The translations under genes were made by a program, and so were the position numbers. The notes beneath the pieces were generated by a model. The model saw only the letters and a list, made by a program, of their open reading frames with translations. It was not told the origin of the DNA and did not search any database. A DNA stretch of 37,249 bases from Mycolicibacterium neoaurum ATCC 25795 (GTDB lineage Bacteria > Actinomycetota > Actinomycetes > Mycobacteriales > Mycobacteriaceae): contig NZ_JMDW01000031.1 of the NCBI RefSeq assembly GCF_000691525.1, forward strand, positions 1-37,249, given 5' to 3'. This document shows positions 31,982 to 37,249 of the stretch, piece by piece (position 1 is the first letter of the stretch; the number at the start of each line of letters is the position of its first letter).

Positions 31982-31995
31982 CTGGACACGTGTCC
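31981..31995. promoter_or_regulatory. TetR autoregulatory operator
   Basis: TCTGGACACGTGTCC contains the perfect 12-bp palindrome GGACACGTGTCC (31984-31995). It covers the expected transcription start and the GTG start codon of the TetR gene and matches the glycosyltransferase operon site in 14 of 15 bases. Confidence 0.75.
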
Positions 31996-32559
31996 GATGC
32001 GACTCTGGAGTCGACGCGCCGTCGGTTGAGTGCCAAACAGGCCGATACCGTCGATCGTCTCGGCAGGGCGGCGTTGGAGCTGCTGGCGAGCGACGGATTC
32101 GCGGCGTTGACGGTGCGCCGGGTGGCCGCGCAGGCCGGGGTCGGTGCCGCGACCGCCTACACCTACTTCTCGTCGAAGGAACACCTTGTTGCCGAGGTGT
32201 TCTGGCGTCGGCTCGCCGAATCGCCGCTGGCGGCCCACGAGTCCGAGGATCCGGCGACCAGGGTGTTGGAGGTGCTCGAGCACATTTCCGCGCTGGTGGC
32301 CGGCGAGCCGGAATTCGCGGGCGCGGTGACCAACGCGTTGCTCGGTAAGGATCCCGATGTGGACGCGCTGCGGGGGCGTATCGGCGCCGATATCCGAGGC
32401 CGCCTCGTGGCGGCGCTGGGGGCGGCGGTCGATGCCGATGTCATCGAGGCGCTCGAATTGCTCTACACCGGAACGCTGGTGTGGGCAGGCATGGGCTACG
32501 AGGACTATCCGGAGATCTCGCTGCGACTGCTGAAATCTGCGCGGCTGATCCTGCGTTGA
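31990..32559 (+). CDS. TetR-family regulator of the glycosyl/methyl cluster
   Basis: 189 residues from GTG 31990. The N-terminal HTH is GFAALTVRRVAAQAGVGAATAYTYFSSKEHLVAEVF (about 38-73); the rest is the ligand-binding helical bundle. The leaderless promoter and the palindrome across its own start point to autorepression, and the same palindrome at 28206-28221 points to control of the glycosyltransferase operon. GTG 31978 is in frame but lies within the -10 box, so 31990 is preferred. Its last 55 nt overlap the 3' end of the convergent TetR gene. Confidence 0.9.
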   Translation: MSDATLESTRRRLSAKQADTVDRLGRAALELLASDGFAALTVRRVAAQAGVGAATAYTYFSSKEHLVAEVFWRRLAESPLAAHESEDPATRVLEVLEHISALVAGEPEFAGAVTNALLGKDPDVDALRGRIGADIRGRLVAALGAAVDADVIEALELLYTGTLVWAGMGYEDYPEISLRLLKSARLILR

Positions 32560-33137
32560 TCCGCGCCGGCGCCCAGGATCGCGGCGGAAGCGGTGATGGC
32601 CGGCGCCAGGATGCGTTGTACCGGTGCGCCGTCCTCGACGGTCAGGGCGGTGAGCTCGCGGAGCCCGCCGAGCAGGATCACCGCGAGTTCGCGGCTCACC
32701 GGTGCGATGTCCGCGCGCTGGAAGCCCGGACTGCTGGTCAAGTCGACGAGCATTTCGGTCAGGCCGGTCATCGCCGAACGCTGCACGGTGCGCACCGTCG
32801 CGCCGAGGGCGGGCAGTTCCCTGATCCAGCTCAGCATGATCGCGGGCCCGGCGTCGATGTGGGCGACGTAGGCCGAGGCGGCTTGCTCGATCTGGTCCCG
32901 CCAGGGTGCCTGCGGGTCCACGGCGGCGCGTATCTCGGCGATCAGTGCTTCATGGTCGGCGCGCAGCAGCTCGATGAAGCACTCTTCCTTGTCCGTGAAC
33001 TCGGCGTAGAAGGTGCGCTTGGAGGTGCGGGCATGGCGCACGATATCGGCGACCGTGGTGGTGCGATAACCGCGCTCGGCGATCGAGGCGGCCAGCCCGT
33101 CGAGCAGGCGGATTCGAAACGACGTCTCGTCGCTCAT
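32505..33137 (-). CDS. TetR-family regulator divergent from the P450
   Basis: 210 residues from ATG 33137 with GAGGAGG upstream; a TTG directly before it (33140) is less well spaced. HTH region GYRTTTVADIVRHARTSKRTFYAEFTDKEECF (about 24-55). Its position corresponds to Rv0135c, the TetR gene divergent from cyp138. Two GGTAC-N6-GTACC repeats in the shared intergenic region (33171-33221) are the probable binding sites, so it likely represses the P450 and itself. Its 3' end overlaps that of the neighbouring TetR gene by 55 nt. Confidence 0.9.
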   Translation of the reverse strand: MSDETSFRIRLLDGLAASIAERGYRTTTVADIVRHARTSKRTFYAEFTDKEECFIELLRADHEALIAEIRAAVDPQAPWRDQIEQAASAYVAHIDAGPAIMLSWIRELPALGATVRTVQRSAMTGLTEMLVDLTSSPGFQRADIAPVSRELAVILLGGLRELTALTVEDGAPVQRILAPAITASAAILGAGADQRRISRADFSSRSEISG

Positions 33138-33170
33138 CAAACCTCCTCGTCATTCGACTCTTGCCCCGTG

Positions 33171-33188
33171 CGGTACCGGGGAGTACCG
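33171..33188. promoter_or_regulatory. TetR operator A in the P450 divergent region
   Basis: CGGTAC-N6-GTACCG: perfect 6-bp arms, 6-nt spacer. It is centred 32 bp from operator B and overlaps both predicted -10 boxes. Confidence 0.65.
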
Positions 33189-33190
33189 TA
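33184..33190. promoter_or_regulatory. Overlapping divergent -10 boxes
   Basis: TACCGTA reads TACCGT on the plus strand (toward the P450) and TACGGT on the minus strand (toward TetR); both match TAnnnT. Leaders would be about 45 and 40 nt, and both genes have ribosome sites. Placement is inference. Confidence 0.4.
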
Positions 33191-33201
33191 GCTCACATCC
33201 C

Positions 33202-33221
33202 GTGGTACACCGCAGTACCAC
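33202..33221. promoter_or_regulatory. TetR operator B in the P450 divergent region
   Basis: GTGGTAC-N6-GTACCAC: perfect 7-bp arms, 6-nt spacer, sharing the core GGTAC-N6-GTACC with operator A about three helical turns away. Confidence 0.65.
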
Positions 33222-33242
33222 CAACCGGTCTGGAGTGTGGTC

Positions 33243-34565
33243 ATGAGCGAAGCGACCGTCGAACGTATCGATACCCCCGCCATCAAACTGCCTCCTGGCC
33301 CGACCTTCAACCGAGCGGTCCTCGGCATCGGCTTCGCGTTGTTCCGCCGTCCGGTGGTCGCGCGCCTGGCCAGTCGGTACGGGCCGGCCTTCAGCATGCA
33401 GTTGCCGGTCTTCGGCCCGACGGTGATCGTCACCGACTCGCAGCTGGCCAAGCAGTTGTTCACGGCCAGCCCGGAGGATGTCGGCAACATCCAGCCCAAT
33501 CTGTCGCGCATCCTCGGCCCGGGTTCGGTCTTCGCGCTCGATCGTGCTGAGCACCGCCGCCGCCGTAAGCTGCTCACCCCGCCGTTCCACGGTAAGAGCA
33601 TCAAGAACTACGAACGGATCTTCGAGGAGGAGACACTGCGTGAATCGGCGAATTGGCCGATAGGGCAGGAGTTTCCGATTCTCGAACCGATGATGCGGAT
33701 CACCCTCAACGCGATTCTGCGCGCCGTGTTCGGTGCCGACGGAGCTCATCTCGACGAACTGCGCCGGATCATTCCGCCGTGGGTGACGCTGGGCTCGCGG
33801 TGCGCGACCCTGCCCACTCCGAAGCGGGACTACGGTCGCTGGCATCCGTGGAGCCGGTTGGCCGAGTATCGCCGCCGCTACGACGAGGTGGTCGGCAGGC
33901 TCATCGACGAGGTCGCGGCCGATCCGCGTCTCGACGAGCGCGATGACGTGCTGGCCCTGTTGCTGCGCAGCAGCTACGAGGACGGCACCGCGATGTCGCG
34001 GCAGGACATCGCCGACGAACTGCTGACCCTGCTGGCGGCCGGTCACGAAACCACGGCCTCGACCATGGGGTGGGTGTTCGAGCGGATCAGCAGGCATCCC
34101 GATGTGCTGGCGCGGCTGGTGACCGAAGCGGCGGGAGATGACACCGCCAATGAGTACCGCCAAGCCGTCATCCTGGAGACCCAGCGTGTGCGCACCGTCA
34201 TCGACTTCTCGGGGCGGCATGTCTATTCGCCGACCTTCGAACTAGGCGAGTGGGTCATCCCGCGCGGACATTCGATCGTGGTGAGTCTGTCGCAGCTGCA
34301 CGAGCGTGAGTTCGACAACGCCGACCGGTTCGACCCGCAGCGCTTTGTCGGTAACCGTCCGCCGCTGGCCTGGGTGCCCTACGGCGGCGGGACCCGGCGC
34401 TGCGTCGGTGCCGTGTTCGCGAATGTGGAGATGGACGTCGTCCTGCGGACGGTGTTGCGGCACTTCACCCTTGCCATCACCACTGCGCCGGGGGAGAAGG
34501 TGCACTCCCGCGGAGTGGCCTTCACCCCCAAGCGCGGTGGGCGCGTGGTGCTACACGCCCGGTGA
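33243..34565 (+). CDS. cyp138: Cytochrome P450, CYP138 family
   Basis: 440 residues from ATG 33243 (GGAG 33232-33235, 7 nt). Strong similarity to M. tuberculosis CYP138, for example GNIQPNLSRI, RRRRKLLTPPFHGKS and IPPWVTLGSR. I-helix AGHETT (266-271), ExxR Glu312-Arg315 and haem Cys387 (GGGTRRCVGAVFA) are intact. The haem-loop Phe of FxxGxxxCxG is Tyr380 here. The substrate is unknown; redox partners are not encoded in the window. A divergent TetR gene and a convergent msrA reproduce the order known around cyp138. Confidence 0.94.
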   Translation: MSEATVERIDTPAIKLPPGPTFNRAVLGIGFALFRRPVVARLASRYGPAFSMQLPVFGPTVIVTDSQLAKQLFTASPEDVGNIQPNLSRILGPGSVFALDRAEHRRRRKLLTPPFHGKSIKNYERIFEEETLRESANWPIGQEFPILEPMMRITLNAILRAVFGADGAHLDELRRIIPPWVTLGSRCATLPTPKRDYGRWHPWSRLAEYRRRYDEVVGRLIDEVAADPRLDERDDVLALLLRSSYEDGTAMSRQDIADELLTLLAAGHETTASTMGWVFERISRHPDVLARLVTEAAGDDTANEYRQAVILETQRVRTVIDFSGRHVYSPTFELGEWVIPRGHSIVVSLSQLHEREFDNADRFDPQRFVGNRPPLAWVPYGGGTRRCVGAVFANVEMDVVLRTVLRHFTLAITTAPGEKVHSRGVAFTPKRGGRVVLHAR

Positions 34566-34566
34566 A

Positions 34567-35076
34567 TCAGACTTCTGCGCGCTTGGGCAGCTTCCAGCCC
34601 GGGCGCGGGAAGTGGCAGGTGTACCCCGTCGGGTAGCGCACCAGATAGTCCTGATGCTCGGGCTCGGCCTCCCAGAAGGGAGCCTCCGGTACCACCTCGG
34701 TGACGACCTTTCCGGGCCAGAGGCCGGAGGCATCGACATCGGCGATGGTGTCCAGCGCGATCGACTTCTGCTCGTCATCGACATAGAAGATCGCCGACCG
34801 GTAGCTGGTGCCGACATCGTTGCCCTGACGGTTCTTCGTCGACGGGTCGTGGATCTGGAAGAAGAACTCCAGCAGTGCCCGGTAGTCGGTCTCGGCGGGG
34901 TCGTAGATGATCTCGATCGCCTCGGCATGGCCCGGGTGGTTGCGGTAGGTGGCGTGATCGTTCTCGCCGCCGGTGTAGCCCACCCGCGTCGACACGACCC
35001 CCGGCTGCTTACGAATCAGATCCTGCATGCCCCAGAAGCAGCCGCCGGCCAGAATGGCCTTCTGGAAGTCGCTCAT
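34567..35076 (-). CDS. msrA: Peptide methionine sulfoxide reductase A
   Basis: 169 residues. Catalytic GGCFWG (residues 11-16, Cys13), GYTGG and NHPGHAEAIEI are diagnostic; a resolving Cys lies near the C-terminus (GYTCHFPRPG). It reduces methionine-S-sulfoxide in proteins using thioredoxin. AAAGGAG lies 9 nt before ATG 35076. It is convergent with the P450 gene, 1 bp apart, matching the cyp138-msrA arrangement of M. tuberculosis. Confidence 0.96.
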   Translation of the reverse strand: MSDFQKAILAGGCFWGMQDLIRKQPGVVSTRVGYTGGENDHATYRNHPGHAEAIEIIYDPAETDYRALLEFFFQIHDPSTKNRQGNDVGTSYRSAIFYVDDEQKSIALDTIADVDASGLWPGKVVTEVVPEAPFWEAEPEHQDYLVRYPTGYTCHFPRPGWKLPKRAEV

Positions 35077-35124
35077 GCGCTATCACTCCTTTGCTTCGGT
35101 TCACCATCCATTGTGCTCCGCCGT

Positions 35125-35130
35125 TACGGT
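35125..35130 (+). promoter_or_regulatory. -10 element of the small exported protein gene
   Basis: TACGGT (TAnnnT), 7 nt before ATG 35138; leaderless arrangement. Confidence 0.5.
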
Positions 35131-35137
35131 GGAACCC

Positions 35138-35575
35138 ATGCGTAGAGCTGTAACAACAGCGCTCGTCGGTCTAATCCACGCGGGCTGCCTGCTCACGGCC
35201 GGTTTTCCGGTCGCCTCGGCCAGTCCCGCGGATATCCCGCCCGAGGTTCCTGCCGACCCGGACCGGGTGGTGTTCGCTGACAATCCGCTGATCCTGAACC
35301 CACATGCCGCGGTGGTGGAGTCGTGGAGCCGCAGTGATGACGGGTTGCTGCTGAATTTCGTCTCCGGTGCCCGGGACTGTTTCGGCGTCCACGTCCTGGT
35401 CGACGAGACCCCGGAGGCCGTGACCGTCGATCTCAACGGCGGTATGCCACCCTCGTCGATCGGCCGGATGTGCATAGCGCAGGCTGTGCCCGGCAGTGTC
35501 GAGGTCCGCCTCGACGAACCGCTGGGTGACCGGGTGGTGCTGGCCGTTGCCAGAAATCTCGACAAACCCAGCTAG
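35138..35575 (+). CDS. Small exported protein of unknown function
   Basis: 145 residues. A Sec signal peptide (RRAVTTALVGLIHAGCLLTAGFPVASA) precedes a ~115-residue mature domain with two Cys (ARDCFGV and GRMCIAQ) that could form a disulfide, and predicted beta strands. No family is recognised; similar short secreted proteins are common and unnamed in mycobacteria. It sits between msrA and the NTF2-like gene, and its stop overlaps the palindrome that controls the next operon. Confidence 0.72.
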   Translation: MRRAVTTALVGLIHAGCLLTAGFPVASASPADIPPEVPADPDRVVFADNPLILNPHAAVVESWSRSDDGLLLNFVSGARDCFGVHVLVDETPEAVTVDLNGGMPPSSIGRMCIAQAVPGSVEVRLDEPLGDRVVLAVARNLDKPS

Positions 35576-35587
35576 AACGTGTTCTAG
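35572..35587. promoter_or_regulatory. KstR-box-like palindrome
   Basis: CTAGAAC-GT-GTTCTAG is a perfect 16-bp inverted repeat and matches the published KstR motif TnnAACnnGTTnnA exactly (35573-35586). It overlaps the -10 box TAGTTT (35585-35590) of the downstream operon, a typical repressor position. KstR represses cholesterol-catabolism genes and is released by a steroid CoA ester. Confidence 0.7.
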
Positions 35588-35590
35588 TTT
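35585..35590 (+). promoter_or_regulatory. -10 element of the NTF2-like/epimerase operon
   Basis: TAGTTT (TAnnnT), 5 nt before GTG 35596, overlapping the right arm of the palindrome. Confidence 0.45.
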
Positions 35591-35595
35591 GTGAT

Positions 35596-36090
35596 GTGAC
35601 GCCATTCACCCGTGACGAATTGGCCGAGGCCTACACCACCTTCGAGAAGACCGTGGCTCGGGCCGCGACCACCAGGGACTGGGACCCGTGGGTGGACCAG
35701 TACACCCCCGATGTCGAGTACGTGGAGCATGCCGCAGGCACGATGCGTGGCCGGGAGCAGGTGCGGCCGTGGATCTGGAAGACGATGGAGACCTTCCCGG
35801 GTAACCACATGACCGCCTTTCCGTCGCTGTGGTCGGTGATCGACGAGGGCACCGCGCGGGTCATCTGCGAACTCGACAACCCCATGCGTGATCCCGGGGA
35901 CGGCACCATCATCAGCGCCACCAATATCTCGATCCTCACCTATGCCGGTGACGGTCTGTGGCGCCGGCAGGAGGACATCTACAACCCGCTCCGGTTTGTC
36001 TCCGCGGCCATGAAGTGGTGCAGGAAGGCGCAGCAACTCGGGACCCTCGACGACGAGGCCGCCGAATGGATGAAGGGTATGGCGCGATGA
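35596..36090 (+). CDS. NTF2-like (SnoaL/steroid-isomerase fold) protein
   Basis: 164 residues. The cone-shaped NTF2 fold is suggested by the helix AEAYTTFEKTVARAATTRDWDPWVDQYTPDVEYVEHAAGTMRGREQVRPWI and later ICELDNPMRDPGDGTIISATNISILTYAGDGLW. The fold includes steroid delta-isomerase, SnoaL cyclases and limonene hydrolase. It corresponds to Rv0138 by position. GTG 35596 is the only sensible start. Its stop overlaps the ATG of the next gene (ATGA), and the upstream KstR-type box suggests a link to sterol metabolism. Confidence 0.82.
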   Translation: MTPFTRDELAEAYTTFEKTVARAATTRDWDPWVDQYTPDVEYVEHAAGTMRGREQVRPWIWKTMETFPGNHMTAFPSLWSVIDEGTARVICELDNPMRDPGDGTIISATNISILTYAGDGLWRRQEDIYNPLRFVSAAMKWCRKAQQLGTLDDEAAEWMKGMAR

Positions 36091-37106
36091 CGGAGACGTC
36101 CCCCGTCCTGGTGATCGGCGCGAACGGATATCTCGGTTCGCATCTGACCCGACAGCTGGTGGCCGACGGCCACGATGTGCGGGTGATGGTGCGCGCGGGC
36201 GCGAACACGATCGGTATCGACGACCTCGATGTGCAGCGCTTCGTCGGAGACATCTGGGACGACGACGTGCTGCGCGCCGCGATGACCGGTGCGCAGACGG
36301 TCTACTACTGCGTGGTGGACACCCGGGGCTGGTTGCGTGATCCGGCGCCACTGTTCCGCACCAATGTCGAGGGAACGCGCAACGTGCTGAACATCGCCGT
36401 CGAGCCCGAGATTGCCTCCGGTTTGCAGAAGTTCGTGTTCACCAGCAGCTATGCCACGGTCGGGCGGCGTCGCGGACGGACCGCCACCGAGAATGACGTG
36501 ATCGGTCGCCGGGGGCTCACCCCGTATGTGCAGTCGCGGGTGCAGGCCGAGAACTTGGTGCTGTCGTATGCCCGTGAGCGGGGGTTGCCGGCGGTGGCGA
36601 TGTGCGTGTCGACGACCTATGGCGGCAAGGACTGGGGGCGCACCCCGCATGGAGCGATCATCGCGGGCGCGGCCTTCGGAAAGTTGCCCTTCGTGATGAG
36701 CGGTATCGAGCTGGAGGCCGTCGGCGTCAACGATGCTGCGCGGGCGTTGATCCTGGCCGCCGAGAAGGGTCGTGTCGGTGAGCGGTATCTGATCTCGGAG
36801 AAGATGATCAGCAATGCCGAGGTGGCCAGGGTCGCGGCCGCGGCGGCCGGAGTCGCGCCGCCCGCGCGGTCGATCCCGTTACCGTTGACCTACGTGCTGG
36901 CCGCGCTGGGCACTGTCAAGGGGCGGTTGCGCAAGACCGACGAGAAGCTCTCGCTGGCATCTTTGCGATTGATGCGCGCCGAGGCACCGGTCGACTGCAC
37001 CAAGGCTCGTAGCGAACTCGGTTGGGAGCCAGCGCCGGTGGAGGACTCCATCGCCGAGGCGGCTCGGTTCTGGGTTGAGCTGCGCAATTCGCGCAAGCGA
37101 ACCTAG
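36087..37106 (+). CDS. NAD-dependent epimerase/dehydratase (extended SDR, 3-beta-HSD-like)
   Basis: 339 residues. Rossmann motif GANGYLG (11-17), FTSSYATVG around the Ser position (119-126) and a long C-terminal substrate domain identify an extended SDR of the 3-beta-hydroxysteroid dehydrogenase/dihydroflavonol-reductase type (Rv0139 by position). The active-site Tyr147 is followed by VQSR, so the usual YxxxK Lys is Arg151, which may alter or weaken catalysis. Start ATG 36087 overlaps the preceding stop. Co-transcription with the NTF2-like gene behind a KstR-like box suggests a sterol-ring or side-chain step; this is inference. Confidence 0.88.
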   Translation: MTETSPVLVIGANGYLGSHLTRQLVADGHDVRVMVRAGANTIGIDDLDVQRFVGDIWDDDVLRAAMTGAQTVYYCVVDTRGWLRDPAPLFRTNVEGTRNVLNIAVEPEIASGLQKFVFTSSYATVGRRRGRTATENDVIGRRGLTPYVQSRVQAENLVLSYARERGLPAVAMCVSTTYGGKDWGRTPHGAIIAGAAFGKLPFVMSGIELEAVGVNDAARALILAAEKGRVGERYLISEKMISNAEVARVAAAAAGVAPPARSIPLPLTYVLAALGTVKGRLRKTDEKLSLASLRLMRAEAPVDCTKARSELGWEPAPVEDSIAEAARFWVELRNSRKRT

Positions 37107-37124
37107 CCGGCGCCCGCTGGCCCT

Positions 37125-37249
37125 TCAGAAGGGTGGTGGGTGGGCGTTGATGTGGGCGCGGTTGTGTGCGCGTTCGTGGGCTATTCGGTAGGCCCGGTTC
37201 TGGGCGCGGGTGCGGGATCGTGTGGGGGCGGCCCGTTCTCGGCCCGGCG
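37125..37249 (-). CDS. DUF222/HNH endonuclease (13E12-type) C-terminal end (partial)
   Basis: The minus strand from the right edge encodes about 40 residues ending AQNRAYRIAHERAHNRAHIN, then AHPPPF and a stop at 37125-37127. This is the characteristic tail of mycobacterial 13E12-repeat proteins (DUF222 with an HNH nuclease domain), which occur in many copies and mark variable or repeat-prone sites. The catalytic HNH part lies outside the window. It is convergent with the epimerase gene. Confidence 0.7.
   Translation of the reverse strand, partial: PGRERAAPTRSRTRAQNRAYRIAHERAHNRAHINAHPPPF

Noticed and set aside
1..37249. tRNA, rRNA, insertion sequence ends, phage or plasmid genes, att sites
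   Set aside because: None could be recognised by reading either strand; gaps between genes are all under about 190 bp and are described individually.

Overview
The window (high-GC, gene-dense, no rRNA, tRNA, insertion sequence or CRISPR array seen) reads as a chromosomal segment of a fast-growing mycobacterium (Mycolicibacterium type). Support comes from a CYP138-type P450 with a divergent TetR gene and a convergent msrA, followed by the NTF2-like/epimerase pair (the order I recall for Rv0135c-Rv0139 of M. tuberculosis). A maltokinase, a PncA very close to the tuberculosis enzyme, a stand-alone PE-PPE esterase-like domain, a three-domain carboxylic acid reductase, F420/FMN split-barrel proteins and the tail of a DUF222/HNH (13E12-type) protein point the same way. 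Many starts are preceded by TAnnnT at 5-8 nt, the signature of mycobacterial leaderless transcripts; I used this to choose several starts.

Layout. 1-9709: start of mmsA (minus) with a divergent PucR regulator; dienelactone hydrolase-like protein; membrane protein with a degenerate GGDEF domain; SDR; GtrA-like protein; Rieske lipoprotein; Thr-rich membrane protein; TerC-type exporter behind a convincing yybP-ykoY manganese riboswitch; secreted PE-PPE-domain protein; DMT transporter preceded by a 7-codon leaderless upstream ORF. 9848-13297: carboxylic acid reductase. 13298-17574: split-barrel protein and a four-gene ABC importer. 17611-20394: orotate-PRTase-like protein, HugZ/DUF2470-like protein, maltokinase. 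20391-23852: MarR plus DrrAB-like exporter operon, divergent crotonase, pncA.

23870-27543 (minus): a four-gene operon of two large polytopic membrane proteins, a 48-residue membrane protein and a cupredoxin-like lipoprotein, with many histidines in or near membrane segments and no function I can assign. 27650-32559: C39-like cysteine-protease-fold protein, then a glycosyltransferase / methyltransferase / alpha-alpha-toroid operon, a convergent second methyltransferase and a TetR regulator. The TetR start and the operon promoter carry nearly identical palindromes (TCTGGACACRTGTCC), so this looks like one self-contained, locally regulated saccharide-modification system.

32505-37249: second TetR divergent from the P450 with two tandem GGTAC-N6-GTACC operators, msrA, a small exported protein, then an NTF2-like protein and an epimerase-type SDR behind a perfect match to the KstR box (TnnAACnnGTTnnA), which suggests sterol-linked control. 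The best candidates for undescribed biology are the 23.9-27.5 kb membrane operon and the 28.2-32.6 kb glycosyl/methyl cluster; the best regulatory finds are the Mn riboswitch, the shared TetR operator, the KstR box and the coupled upstream ORF.
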